Shown in pieces: positions 27,578 through 37,933 of a stretch of DNA of 64,000 nucleotides; position 1 is the first letter of the stretch; every line of letters begins with the position of its first letter. The stretch lies in NCBI GenBank assembly GCA_022452285.1, contig JAKUNG010000001.1, forward strand, positions 551,711 to 615,710, in the 5' to 3' direction. Below the pieces are notes generated by a model. That model had not been told where the DNA came from, did no database searches, and was given only the letters and a program-made list of their open reading frames with translations. Source of the stretch: Terriglobia bacterium (lineage in GTDB: Bacteria > Acidobacteriota > Terriglobia > Versatilivoradales > Versatilivoraceae). A program made the position numbers and the translations under genes.

Positions 27578-28504
27578 ATGACAATTAGAATCATTGATGG
27601 GATTAAAATTGGAAAAGAAATAAGAGAAGAGTTGCGAACAGAAGTAGCTCTATTAAAAAATGCTGGGTTAACTCCTGGATTAGCTGCAGTTCTGGTTGGA
27701 GATGATCCAGCCTCCCGTGTCTATGTCAATAATAAGATTAGGGCTTGTGAATCACTTGGGATTTTCAGCAAACTTGTACAACTGTCTAAAGAAATAACAA
27801 CTGAACAACTTTTAGAACATATAACAGCTCTCAACCAAGATGATTCCTTACATGGCATTCTAGTTCAATTGCCACTTCCGAAATCAATTGATGAGAAGGC
27901 TATTTTAGTCGCCATCGATCCCGCTAAAGATGTGGATGGACTTCACCCTTTCAATGCAGGCAACCTCGTACTTGGCAATAATAGTCTAAGGCCCTGCACA
28001 CCATCCGGGATTATCGAGATTCTTAGACGAGAAAATATTTCAACCAAGGGCGCCCATGCAGTAGTAATTGGCCGAAGCAATCTAGTTGGAAAACCCTTAG
28101 GACTGCTTCTACTAGAAAACAATGCTACTGTTACCTTCTGTCATTCTCAAACTCAAAACCTAACTAAAATTTCTAAAACTGCTGACATTTTGGTGGTGGC
28201 TGTAGGAAAGCCAATAATAGTTGACGAAACTTTTGTTAAACCGGGAGCTGTTGTTATCGATGTCGGTATTAATCGGATCGAAGGACAAAGGTTAAAGCCC
28301 CTACTCCAAAAGGACCCTTCATTGCAGTCTCAGTATGAAAGAAACCGTTCAAAAGGGAGAAATTCTGTCCTGGCTGGAGACGTTAATCTCGCCAGTGTAT
28401 CTAGAATCGCCTCAGCGGTCACCCCTGTTCCAGGGGGAGTGGGACCACTAACAATTGCCCTTTTAATGAAAAATACTGTTAAGGCCGCTAGAAAATTTAC
28501 GTAA
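27578..28504 (+). CDS. folD: Methylenetetrahydrofolate dehydrogenase/cyclohydrolase
   Basis: A 308-residue bifunctional cytosolic enzyme converting 5,10-methylene-THF to 10-formyl-THF. Signatures are ASRVYVNNKIRACESLGI with the catalytic Lys, LVQLPLPKSIDE, KDVDGLHPFNAGNL, the NADP site VIGRSNLVGKPLGLLL and the C-terminal PVPGGVGPLTIALLM. Length is normal, with about 15 extra residues near 245-260 (LQSQYERNRSKGRN). It is divergent from aroF. The 245 bases between the aroF promoter and the folD ATG contain no further gene; only a weak AGGA lies upstream. coaE and dsbD follow on the same strand. Confidence 0.97.
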   Translation: MTIRIIDGIKIGKEIREELRTEVALLKNAGLTPGLAAVLVGDDPASRVYVNNKIRACESLGIFSKLVQLSKEITTEQLLEHITALNQDDSLHGILVQLPLPKSIDEKAILVAIDPAKDVDGLHPFNAGNLVLGNNSLRPCTPSGIIEILRRENISTKGAHAVVIGRSNLVGKPLGLLLLENNATVTFCHSQTQNLTKISKTADILVVAVGKPIIVDETFVKPGAVVIDVGINRIEGQRLKPLLQKDPSLQSQYERNRSKGRNSVLAGDVNLASVSRIASAVTPVPGGVGPLTIALLMKNTVKAARKFT

Positions 28505-28583
28505 ATGAGTCCCTAATTTAGTGATTTTTGGATAATGTTTCCAATGTTCAGATTTGACTAAATGACTTGTAAAGTGTGATTTT

Positions 28584-29192
28584 ATGTTACGAATAGGATT
28601 GACAGGAGGAATTTCAAGCGGAAAATCAACTATCTGCAAATGGTTCAAAGAAAGAGGATTTCTGGTAATTGATGCTGACCAAGTCGCCCATCAGTTAATT
28701 CGTAAAGGTCAGATTTGTTTTAAACCCATAGTGAGTCGTTTTGGAAAAAGAATATTGGATTCAACTGGTGAGATCGATCGAAAATCCCTTGGCAATCTAG
28801 TATTTAACGATGTAGTTTGTTTAAAGCAACTTAATGAGTTGGTACATCCACATGTTACGAAGAAAATCCTGCAACAACTTAAAAATCTAGAAGAAATAGA
28901 ACCCCAAACCCAAGCAATAGTTGATGCATCCCTAATGGTTGAATCTGGATTCTATAAACAGTTTTCTGACTTAATTGTAGTTAGTTGCCGCTTAGAACAA
29001 CAAGTAGAACGATTAATGAAAAGAAATCACCTCTCAATAAGCCAAGCCCGACATCGAATTGCCTTGCAAATGCCTCTCAAGGAAAAACTTCTCTACGCAA
29101 CTTTTGTGATTGATAACTCAGGTACTATAGAACAGACTCATTGGCAAGTTGATGAGATCATAAATAGTATCTGCTTAACAAACCAACGATGA
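28584..29192 (+). CDS. coaE: Dephospho-CoA kinase
   Basis: A 202-residue P-loop kinase that phosphorylates dephospho-CoA, the last step of coenzyme A synthesis. The P-loop is GLTGGISSGKST (residues 6-17), followed by FLVIDADQVAHQL with the conserved DAD, then LNELVHPHV and the LMKRNHLSISQARHRIALQMP lid. FVIDNSGT near the C-terminus is the usual VIDN motif. Length is typical. Its TGA stop overlaps the dsbD ATG (ATGA), so the two are translationally coupled even though their functions differ. Confidence 0.96.
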   Translation: MLRIGLTGGISSGKSTICKWFKERGFLVIDADQVAHQLIRKGQICFKPIVSRFGKRILDSTGEIDRKSLGNLVFNDVVCLKQLNELVHPHVTKKILQQLKNLEEIEPQTQAIVDASLMVESGFYKQFSDLIVVSCRLEQQVERLMKRNHLSISQARHRIALQMPLKEKLLYATFVIDNSGTIEQTHWQVDEIINSICLTNQR

Positions 29193-31078
29193 ATATTCCT
29201 TACATTAGACAATTGATTAGAATATTTACTTTGACTCTTTGCGTACATCTAATTCAAATAAATGTTCTAGCCCAGGGTAGCCAAAGTGTTGTTGATGTTA
29301 AACATTTTGTTTCAGTGGATGGGATCAGAAATGGTGATTCTTTTGAATTGGCTACAGTATTAACAATTGCTCCTGGTTACCATATAAATGCCCACAAACC
29401 TACTTTAGACTATCTCATACCTACCAAGATCGTATTTCAAAAATCTAAAATATTGCATCTAGATACTCCTCGGTATCCAATACCTTATGAGCGTTCTTTT
29501 AGCTTCTCTCCAGGGCAATCATTAGCAGTTTATGAGGACACTGTCATTATTAAAACTAGAGGAACACTAGTAAATTCAGGAACAGCATCATCAGTATTGA
29601 TCCAGGGGAAACTAACTTTTCAAGCTTGCAATGACACGCAATGTTTGTCTCCTATTCAATTACCATTCAAAATTTCTCTTAGTGTGTTTCAGTCAAATGT
29701 TGCCGGCAGTTTAATCAATGAAGAGATCTTCAATAACAATGAGTCACTTTTATTGAATAAGCCCAAAGCTACAAAAAATTCTAATGTTCCTTTACTTAAA
29801 GAATTCCCATCGTCTTCTAAAAAAGATGTACTTTCCGAAAGTATTGATAGTCGAGGATTTCTCGTCACCTTAGGTCTAATATTTCTAGCTGGTTTGGCAT
29901 TAAACACTACCCCATGCATTTATCCTATAATACCAATTACCATTGGGTTTTTTACTAATCAAGCAGATGGCCGTCTCCGTAAAACATTCCAAATGGCTTT
30001 ATCTTACGTTTTGGGAATGGCTATTACATATTCAATCCTTGGGGTAGTTGCCTCGATGACACAAGGAATCTTTGGATCTGCCCTCCAGCATCCTTTAGTA
30101 CTAGTTGGACTTGGATCAATCATGATTGCTATGGCCCTTTCAATGTTTGGACTATTTGAATTTCGTTTGCCCAACATAATTAATCAATTAGCAGCGCAAA
30201 ACTCAACATCTACCACTGGAACAATAGGTGCTTTGCTCATGGGATTATCTATGGGAGTTGTTGCGGCACCCTGTATAGGACCATTTGTAATTGGATTACT
30301 TGTCCATGTTAGTAGTAAGGGAAATCCTGTCTACGGTTTCTTTTTATTTTTTGTTCTAGCCTTAGGCTTAGGTTTTCCGTACCTATTTTTAGGAACTTTT
30401 TCAGGAGCTTTAAAGAATCTACCTCGCTCTGGTCAATGGTTAATCACAACACGCAAGATCTTTGGGTTGATCTTGTTGGGAATGGCTCTGTATTTTCTCA
30501 ACCCTTTGCTCGATCCTTATACCCCATGGGCTCTAGCTCTATTAGCTAGTGGCTCATCTATTTATCTTGTTTTCCAAGAATCCCCTCAGGTGACTCCACC
30601 GTCAATCAAGTGGGTTTTGAGAGCTATTGGTATCGGACTGATGGCATTTGCCATCATTCTGGTGATCCCAAGTCAATCAGAAGAGGGTATTCCTTGGGAG
30701 ACATATTCAGAAACAACGCTAGTGGAGGCTCGAAATTTGGGGAAACCTGTAATGATAGACGTTTACGCTGACTGGTGTATACCATGTAAAGAACTGGATC
30801 AATACACTTTTTCTGATCCTGTAGTCAAGAATGCAGTAAAAGGATTTACTAGCCTAAAATTAGATATGACAACTAATAAACCGAACTCAGAAGCTTCACG
30901 AGCCAGAAGTCGTTTCAACATTCTGGGAGTGCCAACCATTATCTTTCTAGATCCAACTGGACGAGAACTTCAAGATTTTCGTCTAGAAGGATTTGAAGGA
31001 AGTGCTCCTTTTATGAAAAGAATCAATCAAATCAAAATGCTACTAAAACAAACTGAACAACCTAAACCTTCAGATTAA
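29189..31078 (+). CDS. dsbD: Thiol:disulfide interchange protein DsbD
   Basis: A 629-residue three-domain reductant transporter that moves electrons from cytosolic thioredoxin to periplasmic thiol proteins. After a signal peptide (about 1-28) comes the periplasmic alpha domain with the Cys pair of FQACNDTQCLSP (about 147-152). The membrane beta domain (about 225-490) holds the redox Cys residues of TTPCIYPIIPIT and AAPCIGPFVIG. The C-terminal thioredoxin domain has YADWCIPCKELD (about 527-532). All six redox cysteines are present. It is coupled to coaE and followed after 71 bases by a TlpA-like thioredoxin, a likely electron acceptor. Confidence 0.93.
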   Translation: MNIPYIRQLIRIFTLTLCVHLIQINVLAQGSQSVVDVKHFVSVDGIRNGDSFELATVLTIAPGYHINAHKPTLDYLIPTKIVFQKSKILHLDTPRYPIPYERSFSFSPGQSLAVYEDTVIIKTRGTLVNSGTASSVLIQGKLTFQACNDTQCLSPIQLPFKISLSVFQSNVAGSLINEEIFNNNESLLLNKPKATKNSNVPLLKEFPSSSKKDVLSESIDSRGFLVTLGLIFLAGLALNTTPCIYPIIPITIGFFTNQADGRLRKTFQMALSYVLGMAITYSILGVVASMTQGIFGSALQHPLVLVGLGSIMIAMALSMFGLFEFRLPNIINQLAAQNSTSTTGTIGALLMGLSMGVVAAPCIGPFVIGLLVHVSSKGNPVYGFFLFFVLALGLGFPYLFLGTFSGALKNLPRSGQWLITTRKIFGLILLGMALYFLNPLLDPYTPWALALLASGSSIYLVFQESPQVTPPSIKWVLRAIGIGLMAFAIILVIPSQSEEGIPWETYSETTLVEARNLGKPVMIDVYADWCIPCKELDQYTFSDPVVKNAVKGFTSLKLDMTTNKPNSEASRARSRFNILGVPTIIFLDPTGRELQDFRLEGFEGSAPFMKRINQIKMLLKQTEQPKPSD

Positions 31079-31149
31079 GTTTTTTATGTTTCAAGAATAC
31101 TTTGTAAAAATAATGAATTTTGGAAAAACTTCTTAACTGGTAAAATCTT

Positions 31150-31692
31150 ATGAAAATCTCTTTCAAAGCTCAGTCTAAACATTTTCACCTATACATTTCC
31201 TTTCCGTTACTCTTTTTAGTATTTTTTGCCTGTTACATGCCCCAAAATACTGGGCCCAACAATCTAAAAAATGTCTCACAATTACCAGATTTTTCTCTGA
31301 GAAATATGGAAGGCAAGATAGTTCAATCTGAAGATTTTTCTCAGAAAATATTAGTTATCAATTTCTGGGCCACGTGGTGCCCTCCATGTCTAAAAGAAAT
31401 TCCTCATCTAAATGAACTATATCTTGACTTTCGATCTAGAGGAGTAATTGTTCTAGGCATTTCTATGGATCAGGGAGATCCCGATATTGTTCAGCAATTT
31501 GTTCAACGACATGATATAAAATACCCAGTTGTAATGGGCAATTCTTCAGTTGGGGACAATTTTGGAGGAATTCGAGGACTTCCTACAACTTTTATTGTAA
31601 ATCAAAACGGGGAAATTATAAAAAGATTTGACGGCTACAGACCAAGCTACCCTAAGGCTATGAAAAGAACTGTTGACCAAATACTAGGTTAA
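31150..31692 (+). CDS. TlpA/ResA-like thioredoxin, membrane-anchored or periplasmic
   Basis: A 180-residue protein with a hydrophobic N-terminal segment (about 17-30) containing a Cys in FFACYMP that could be lipidated, though the lipobox is imperfect. The AhpC-TSA/Redoxin-type domain begins FSLRNMEGKIV. It carries the active site WATWCPPCLKEIP (Cys 77 and 80) and the cis-Pro loop IRGLPTTFIVNQNG. Such proteins reduce disulfides in apocytochromes or other exported proteins. Position after dsbD suggests it receives electrons from DsbD. No cytochrome c assembly genes are adjacent. Confidence 0.88.
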   Translation: MKISFKAQSKHFHLYISFPLLFLVFFACYMPQNTGPNNLKNVSQLPDFSLRNMEGKIVQSEDFSQKILVINFWATWCPPCLKEIPHLNELYLDFRSRGVIVLGISMDQGDPDIVQQFVQRHDIKYPVVMGNSSVGDNFGGIRGLPTTFIVNQNGEIIKRFDGYRPSYPKAMKRTVDQILG

Positions 31693-31810
31693 AACACATT
31701 TTTAATAGTCCTAGATTTTCAAAAACTGTATAAACTAACTTAAGTCATTTTCATATTTATCCAGTTGGTCAAAAGTAGTTTTACCAATTAAATAGCCAAA
31801 AAATCCAGAT

Positions 31811-32983
31811 ATGATGACGCTTCGTATCCGCCTCTCTACATTAATATTATTACTAATTCTAGTGTGTCTAGGTGCTTGGACAATTAGCCGATCATTCCTG
31901 CGTCCTACTGCACTTTCCTCTCAACCTATAATGCAGTCAGCGGAGACAATTGTAGCTAATCAACCAAGTGTTGCTAGCAACAATAATGATGACGAATCAA
32001 AAACTATTCAGATATATAAAAAGGTAAGTCCAGGAGTAGTCAATATAACTTCAACTACTCTAAGTTTTGATTTTTTCTTTAATGCAGTCCCAGAGCAGGG
32101 ATCTGGTTCTGGATCCATCATTGATGATCAAGGACACATTCTTACTAATTATCACGTAATTGAAAGTGCCCGACTTCTAGAAGTAACATTACCTACAGCC
32201 AAACAAAAATTTAAAGCTCAAGTTGTTGGAACAGATCAATCCAATGATCTGGCCATTATTAAAATTAACCCTCCTCAATCTTCACTGAATATTGTTCAAC
32301 TGGGAACATCTTTTAATTTAAATGTTGGACAAAAAGTTTTAGCCATAGGCAACCCTTTTGGTTTAGAAGGAACCCTCACTGTAGGAATAATTAGCTCATT
32401 ACGTCGGTCAATTCAAGCCAGAAATGGAAGCTTAATAGAGGATGTAATTCAAACTGATGCCGCCATCAATCCCGGTAATTCAGGAGGACCATTACTTGAT
32501 TTCTCGGGCAAACTAATTGGAATCAATACACAAATCTTTTCAACAAGCGGTGGCAGTATTGGTATTGGCTTTGCTGTTCCTGTTGATACTGCTAAACGGA
32601 TAATTCCAGATTTAATTTCCAAAGGTAAGGTTGAACGTCCTCATGCAAGATTGAAAGGTTATGAACTCACTTCAAAACTTGCACAACTCCTAAACCTCCC
32701 AGTAAAACAAGGAATTTTAGTTGCCCGTACTTCACCAGGTGATTCATTTTCTGAAGCAGGAATTCGCGGTGGCAAGAAAACCTACGTTGTTGGGAATGTA
32801 CTAATGATTCTTGGTGGTGACATCATTGTTGAGGCTGACAACCAGTTAGTTGACTCCATAGCAAGATTAAATCAAATCATTGACAAGAGGAGACCAGGGG
32901 ATACTATCTCCATTAAAATTTTTCGTAGTCAAAAACCTATAACTCTCCGAGTACCTTTACTAGAAAAGCCAGGGCTTTTTTGA
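31811..32983 (+). CDS. HtrA/Deg-type serine protease with one PDZ domain
   Basis: A 390-residue protease tethered by an N-terminal helix (about 8-24). The catalytic triad is His115 (ILTNYHVIES), Asp146 (SNDLAIIKI) and Ser224 (NPGNSGGPL). The PDZ domain covers about 275-385 with KQGILVARTSPGDSFSEAGIRGG. A single PDZ and an intact membrane anchor are closer to DegS/HhoA-like enzymes than to DegP. It degrades or processes misfolded periplasmic proteins. Neighbours with folding and redox roles fit envelope quality control. The PDZ carries an insertion near KKTYVVGNVLMILGG. Confidence 0.92.
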   Translation: MMTLRIRLSTLILLLILVCLGAWTISRSFLRPTALSSQPIMQSAETIVANQPSVASNNNDDESKTIQIYKKVSPGVVNITSTTLSFDFFFNAVPEQGSGSGSIIDDQGHILTNYHVIESARLLEVTLPTAKQKFKAQVVGTDQSNDLAIIKINPPQSSLNIVQLGTSFNLNVGQKVLAIGNPFGLEGTLTVGIISSLRRSIQARNGSLIEDVIQTDAAINPGNSGGPLLDFSGKLIGINTQIFSTSGGSIGIGFAVPVDTAKRIIPDLISKGKVERPHARLKGYELTSKLAQLLNLPVKQGILVARTSPGDSFSEAGIRGGKKTYVVGNVLMILGGDIIVEADNQLVDSIARLNQIIDKRRPGDTISIKIFRSQKPITLRVPLLEKPGLF

Positions 32984-33085
32984 AAAAAGGGCTCAAAAGA
33001 CTATAGGCTATTTCTTACACTATTTTCTTTTTAAAAATCCTATTAATTACTGCTATTAAATAAATGATATTAAGTTAAAAACCAC

Positions 33086-33472
33086 ATGGATTCGCCAAAA
33101 ACAGAAAAACTCCAATTGTTACCTATATTGCTCACTGGATTGGTTGTTGGGTTAGGAATCCTTATTTATTTTTTCGCAAATTTTCGTGAAGAAAAAATAA
33201 TACAAGAATATTTTGAAACTTTACGACAAGGCAACTTACCTAAGGCATACCAACTATGGGGACCTACCGATGAGTATTCCTATCGCGATTTCATGATTGA
33301 CTGGGGGCCAAAGGGATACTATGGAAAGATCAAACGTTTTGAAATCGTTAGTTCCAAAAGTCAAGGGACTGGCGTAGTAATAATGGTTCAGCTTAATAAT
33401 TTAAGAAAACCCATTGGTTTTTGGGTAGAACGCAAAACTCAAAAAATTGGGTTTTCCCCTATTGCTTTTTAG
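33086..33472 (+). CDS. Small membrane-anchored protein, NTF2-like fold suspected
   Basis: A 128-residue protein with one transmembrane helix at about 13-32 and a soluble domain. The domain begins EEKIIQEYFETLRQGNLPKA, continues YQLWGPTDEYSYRDFMIDWG and ends with alternating beta strands. The helix-then-sheet layout with an N-terminal 'one more residue per cycle' helix recalls NTF2-like/DUF4878-type domains, but no catalytic residues can be pointed to. I do not recognise a function. It lies between htrA-like and NUDIX genes on the same strand with gaps of 102 and 45 bases. Confidence 0.6.
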   Translation: MDSPKTEKLQLLPILLTGLVVGLGILIYFFANFREEKIIQEYFETLRQGNLPKAYQLWGPTDEYSYRDFMIDWGPKGYYGKIKRFEIVSSKSQGTGVVIMVQLNNLRKPIGFWVERKTQKIGFSPIAF

Positions 33473-33517
33473 TAGATTATCGATCTTTTCCAACGCACTC
33501 TAACATTTAAATACTTT

Positions 33518-34081
33518 ATGGAATATTCATTTTGCCCCAAATGTGGAGGATCTCTTAATGCATGTCGTGTTAAAACTTCCGAACCAAAACGTTTGGTTTG
33601 CATCGTTTGTAATTTTATTTTCTATCTAGATCCCAAAGTAGCAGCTGCTGCGATATTTACAGTTAACAGTAAGATACCTTTACTACAGCGCAGTATTGAG
33701 CCCAGTTACGGGAAATGGGTTTTTCCTGGAGGCTTCGTGGATAGAGGAGAAAATGTTGAAGATGCTGCTATACGTGAGACCAAAGAAGAATGTCATTTAA
33801 AGGTTCAGCTACTCTCTCTTCTAAATGTCTACTCCTATTCAGGCAATCCAACTATTTTAGTTGTTTATGCTGCTGAAGTAACGGGAGGGAAACTGGAGGT
33901 TGGAGATGAAAGTCTTGATGTTCAACTTTTTTCTCCAACAGAAATCCCATGGAATAAATTAGCCTTCCCCAGTACAAAAGAAGCGTTAAGAGATTATATT
34001 GACAAAATTGTTACACCTAGAAATACTTCAAAGTTTCCAAATGAGGATAACAAAACTAAAATTGGTAACGACAGAAAATAG
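33518..34081 (+). CDS. NUDIX hydrolase with N-terminal zinc ribbon
   Basis: A 187-residue protein. The N-terminus has a four-Cys zinc ribbon (CPKCGGSL and CIVCNF). The NUDIX box, GGFVDRGENVEDAAIRETKEEC (about 67-88, split here as GGFVDRGENVEDAA plus RETKEEC), is complete with the REx2EE metal site. Zinc-ribbon NUDIX proteins resemble NudC/ADP-ribose pyrophosphatase-like enzymes that clear nucleotide-sugar or NAD-type diphosphates. Substrate is not predictable. The tail after about 165 is polar and probably disordered. Confidence 0.85.
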   Translation: MEYSFCPKCGGSLNACRVKTSEPKRLVCIVCNFIFYLDPKVAAAAIFTVNSKIPLLQRSIEPSYGKWVFPGGFVDRGENVEDAAIRETKEECHLKVQLLSLLNVYSYSGNPTILVVYAAEVTGGKLEVGDESLDVQLFSPTEIPWNKLAFPSTKEALRDYIDKIVTPRNTSKFPNEDNKTKIGNDRK

Positions 34082-34252
34082 ATCTCACATTTACTGCCAG
34101 TAGCTACTCAAGTAGTATTTCTTTCTACACTAAGTACTACAAAGAAGGAATACTCTTTCAATTCCAAGTTAGACATGAATTTTTTTTCGAAATACTGAGC
34201 TCCTCAAACAGATTTTTTCAAAGTTACAGATCCTCATTCTTCGAAGACTCAC

Positions 34253-34900
34253 TTAAGGACTTATAACAACTTTTTTAATAATGAGTGGTTGAGTGGGTTT
34301 ACTCATTTCGCCACTGCCACTAAAATCCGTCTGGACTTCAGCAAGAGAGTCAACTACCTTTAGTCCCTCTGTAACATTCGCAAAGATAACATAGTTTGGT
34401 GGAAGATTTGAATCTTGATGCATAATGAAAAACTGGCTGCCATTGGTGTTTGGGCCACTGTTAGCCATGGCAACGATTCCCCGGCGATAACCTCTTCTAT
34501 AAAGGTCAGAACCCCTGTCGATCTCATCATCAAACGCTCCACCCCAAGCACTTTCTCCACCTGTCCCATTACCTTTTGGGTCACCCCCTTGGATCATAAA
34601 TCCTTTGACTACTCGGTGAAATGTAAGTCCATCATAATAGCCCCGTTCCGCAAGCAAACGAAAATTTTCTACTGCTTTTGGAGAATCTTTTTCAAAAAAT
34701 TCAATTTCAATGTTTCCCATGTTTGTTTCAAGCCTTCCATGTTTGTCTCCCATACTATTTCCTCCTTCAGACGAATTTTGACCAGCATCATTCGTATTTG
34801 AGCAACTCAATAAAATCGAGACTAGACAAAAACCAATAATTAAAAGACAAAAAGATCCTCCACATAAATCGACAAATAAAGATGGAATGCGAATTATCAT
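34253..34900 (-). CDS. Cyclophilin-type peptidyl-prolyl isomerase, probable lipoprotein
   Basis: A 215-residue protein. The N-terminal hydrophobic segment ends SILLSCSNTND, a plausible lipobox, followed by a Ser/Gly/Asn linker and the cyclophilin domain from about 55. Active-site segments are FHRVVKGFMIQGGDP, the Arg of TFHR, GIVAMANSGPNTNGSQFFI and the C-terminal KPTQPLIIKKVVI. It should catalyse prolyl isomerisation in the periplasm, attached to the membrane. It converges with the NUDIX gene and is isolated by a 442-base gap from nqrA. Confidence 0.9.
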   Translation of the reverse strand: MIIRIPSLFVDLCGGSFCLLIIGFCLVSILLSCSNTNDAGQNSSEGGNSMGDKHGRLETNMGNIEIEFFEKDSPKAVENFRLLAERGYYDGLTFHRVVKGFMIQGGDPKGNGTGGESAWGGAFDDEIDRGSDLYRRGYRRGIVAMANSGPNTNGSQFFIMHQDSNLPPNYVIFANVTEGLKVVDSLAEVQTDFSGSGEMSKPTQPLIIKKVVISP

Positions 34901-35342
34901 AAAAGCAGTTCTCCTTTTTTTGCAGGAATAAATAAATTTTGACCAAGAAAAATAATTCCAGAAAACACTTTCTATTTTAAAAAATATAGATTTCCATAAA
35001 TGTACTTCCCACCACTGTCCTTATTTAAGTTTTGAGGATCATTTGAAAAAATTTTGATGTTAAAAAAAAACCTGATTCTAACTTGTCTTGTTTTGATTTA
35101 TCTTAATAACTATGAGATATTATACTTAACTTTGTGAGAATATTCACAGCTACTAAAGTGCTAAACATTGATTATCTTAAATTTTTCTTCCAAACCATTC
35201 AACCAATGAGAAATTTAAGCAAATATCAGTATTTAGATTAGCTTAAAATTAAATAAGTAAAAATATTTTAGTACCTTTGTTAATTTGGCATGTACATCCT
35301 TTTTTTAGATCCAGAATATTGAATTTTTCAAAGTAGTAAAAA
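34901..35342. other. Divergent gene-free region upstream of nqrA
   Basis: These 442 AT-rich bases separate the cyclophilin gene from the NQR operon and should hold both promoters. I see no coding frame or RNA gene. CTTAAATTT at 35176-35184 and its complement at 35211-35219 form a 9-bp inverted repeat about 125 bases before nqrA, a possible operator or hairpin. Confidence 0.5.
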
Positions 35343-36710
35343 ATGGTTCATAAAATTAAAAAGGGTTTAAATCTTCCGCTGGCAGGAGCTCCAGAACAAA
35401 AAATTGAAAATGCTGATCAGCCCTATTCTGTCGCATTGGTAGCTGATGATTATGTTGGCATCAGCCCAAAAATGAAAATTAGCATTGGCGATGAGGTGCG
35501 TCGCGGTCAAGTGTTGTTTGAAGACAAAAAATCACCAGGGGTTCATTATACCTCACCCGCCTCTGGTAAAGTGACAAACATACATCGTGGAGAACGACGC
35601 ACTCTTAAATCCGTTGTCATCAAGCTAGATTCTGCTGAATTAAGTGGACGACCTGATTGCATTAATTTTCATTCATTTTCGGGTAAACATCCGAGTAATA
35701 TTGAACAATCAGCAGTAATAGAATTACTTATAGAATCAGGTTTGTGGACAGCTATTAGAACTCGACCATATAGTAAGGTTGCTAGTCCAGTTGAAAGGCC
35801 AGATTCAATTTTTGTTACTGCTATGGACAGCCATCCTCATGCAGCAAATGTTAATGTGGTCTTTCAAGGTCAAGAAACATTTTTTGAACTCGGACTCTTT
35901 GTTTTGGCAAAACTAACGACTGGACCAGTGTATATATGTCAAAGCCCGAAAAGTTCTTTTTCCGTTCCATCAGATCCTCAATTCTGCGCAGAACATTTTA
36001 GTGGCCCTCATCCAGCTGGTACAGCAGGCCTTCACATTCATACGCTAAATCCAGTTAATCGAAACCGACAGGTCTGGCACCTTAATTATCAAGAGGTAAT
36101 CGCTATCGGACAGCTATTCACAGATGGACAGTTAAATGTCAACAGAATAATCTCTTTGTCTGGCCCCTCAGTGCAAAGGCCTCGTCTATTAAAAACTCGT
36201 TTAGGAGCTTCCACCCAAGACTTAACTGATAATGAGCTGATCTCTGGAAACCCACGGATCATTTCCGGGTCGGTATTGTCCGGTCGTGCTGCCTTTGGAA
36301 ACAACCTTGGATTCTTAGGACGATACCACTATCAGATTTCTGTTCTGCCTGAAGGACGATCACGGGAATTTCTTGGATGGCTCTCTCCTGGCCTAGAGCT
36401 ATTTTCCATCGTAAACACCTACCTTTCAAAACTGCTTAAAGGTAAAAAATTTCATTTTACGACCTCAACAAATGGTTCCCACCGATCAATGGTCCCGATT
36501 GGTCTCTATGAACGAATATTCCCACTAGATATTTTACCAACATTCTTGCTAAGGGCCCTTTTAGTTGGAGATTTAGAAAAAGCTGAGGAACTAGGATGTT
36601 TAGAGCTAGACGAAGAAGACCTAGACTTATGTTCATTTGTTTGTCCTGGAAAGGTAGAGTATGGCCCTCTTCTTCGACAAGTTTTGAGCAATATTGAGAA
36701 AGATGGATAA
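35343..36710 (+). CDS. nqrA: Na+-translocating NADH:quinone reductase subunit A
   Basis: A 455-residue peripheral subunit of Na+-NQR, which couples NADH oxidation to sodium export. It opens with the NqrA pattern [15 protein letters not shown], then [15 protein letters not shown] and [18 protein letters not shown]. The middle has [17 protein letters not shown], and the C-terminal third has [20 protein letters not shown]. NqrA contributes to the quinone site and lacks its own cofactor. Length is normal. It is the first gene of nqrABCDEF-apbE-nqrM, and its stop overlaps the nqrB start by one base. No good ribosome site is visible before ATG 35343. Confidence 0.96.
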   Translation: MVHKIKKGLNLPLAGAPEQKIENADQPYSVALVADDYVGISPKMKISIGDEVRRGQVLFEDKKSPGVHYTSPASGKVTNIHRGERRTLKSVVIKLDSAELSGRPDCINFHSFSGKHPSNIEQSAVIELLIESGLWTAIRTRPYSKVASPVERPDSIFVTAMDSHPHAANVNVVFQGQETFFELGLFVLAKLTTGPVYICQSPKSSFSVPSDPQFCAEHFSGPHPAGTAGLHIHTLNPVNRNRQVWHLNYQEVIAIGQLFTDGQLNVNRIISLSGPSVQRPRLLKTRLGASTQDLTDNELISGNPRIISGSVLSGRAAFGNNLGFLGRYHYQISVLPEGRSREFLGWLSPGLELFSIVNTYLSKLLKGKKFHFTTSTNGSHRSMVPIGLYERIFPLDILPTFLLRALLVGDLEKAEELGCLELDEEDLDLCSFVCPGKVEYGPLLRQVLSNIEKDG

Positions 36711-37933
36711 TGAGACTTCTACGTAAGTTTTTAGATTCCCAATCCAAACACTTTCAAAAGGGAGGTAACTTAGAGAGTATCTATCCTCTTTATGAAGCTG
36801 TTGACACCTTCTTATTTACTCCGAGTAGTGTCACTAAAGGTAGCTCCCATATTAGAGATGCTCTCGATCTAAAGAGGATGATGATTACAGTGGTCATCGC
36901 TCTAATCCCGCCAATATTTATGGCAATGTATAACACTGGCTATCAGGCTCATTTAGCAATTTCAAAAGGAGCTATTCCACTCGAGACTTGGCAAACGGTA
37001 ACCATGCACTGGTTGGGTTTAGCTAATTTTAGCCCAGAAGATTTTTGGGCTTGCTTAATTCATGGATCTCTTTATTACCTGCCAGTCCTGTTTTTGACTT
37101 TCTTTGTAGGAGGCAATTGTGAAGCTCTGTTTGCAATTGTACGCAAACACGAAATAAATGAAGGATTTTTAGTTACTGGTATGTTGTTCCCGTTAGTTTT
37201 ACCTCCCACCATTCCTTTATGGCAAGTGGCTCTAGGAATAGCTTTTGGTGTCATTCTAGGAAAAGAGATCTTTGGCGGTACAGGAATGAATATCCTTAAC
37301 CCGGCTCTTACCGCTCGAGCATTCCTGTTTTTTGCTTACCCCGCTGATATTTCGGGAGACAGAGTATGGATAGCTGCTAACACTTCTGTGGATGGCATTA
37401 GCGGAGCTACTTGGTTGGCTGAAACCTCTGACAAAGGACTTTCAACTTTAACCAGTGGCCTTAGTTGGTGGGACGCTTTTATAGGATTGGTCCCCGGATC
37501 TATGGGTGAAACGTCAGCATTAGCTTGCTTAATTGGCGCAATGATTTTAATTTTTTCTAAGATTGGCTCTTGGCGAATAATATTAGGTGTTGGAGTTGGT
37601 TCTCTAATTGCATCAACGTTTTTAAATATGATCAGTTCAGAAACTAATCCTTTACTAACTGTTCCATTTTGGTGGCATATTGTTCTTGGAGGTTGGGCCT
37701 TTGGTACAGTCTACATGGCGACGGATCCAGTTTCAGCTTCACATTCTAATACCGGCAAATACATTTACGGTTTAATTATTGGCCTATTAGCCATTTTAAT
37801 TCGAGTAGTCAATCCAGCTTACCCAGAAGGTATGATGTTGGCTATTCTATTTGTCAATTTATTTGCCGGTTTGATTGATTACTTTGTCATACAGGCTAAT
37901 GTAAAACGCAGGAGAAAACGGTATGCAGCATAG
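36710..37933 (+). CDS. nqrB: Na+-NQR subunit B
   Basis: A 407-residue integral membrane subunit with about ten helices. The covalent FMN site SGAT is at residues 231-234 ([11 protein letters not shown]), with Thr234 the predicted flavin attachment. [19 protein letters not shown] is another family block, and [14 protein letters not shown] closes the core. NqrB forms the main sodium channel region with NqrD/E and binds riboflavin and FMN. ApbE downstream attaches the FMN. The start overlaps the nqrA stop, and its end overlaps nqrC by 11 bases, indicating tight coupling. Confidence 0.97.
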   Translation: MRLLRKFLDSQSKHFQKGGNLESIYPLYEAVDTFLFTPSSVTKGSSHIRDALDLKRMMITVVIALIPPIFMAMYNTGYQAHLAISKGAIPLETWQTVTMHWLGLANFSPEDFWACLIHGSLYYLPVLFLTFFVGGNCEALFAIVRKHEINEGFLVTGMLFPLVLPPTIPLWQVALGIAFGVILGKEIFGGTGMNILNPALTARAFLFFAYPADISGDRVWIAANTSVDGISGATWLAETSDKGLSTLTSGLSWWDAFIGLVPGSMGETSALACLIGAMILIFSKIGSWRIILGVGVGSLIASTFLNMISSETNPLLTVPFWWHIVLGGWAFGTVYMATDPVSASHSNTGKYIYGLIIGLLAILIRVVNPAYPEGMMLAILFVNLFAGLIDYFVIQANVKRRRKRYAA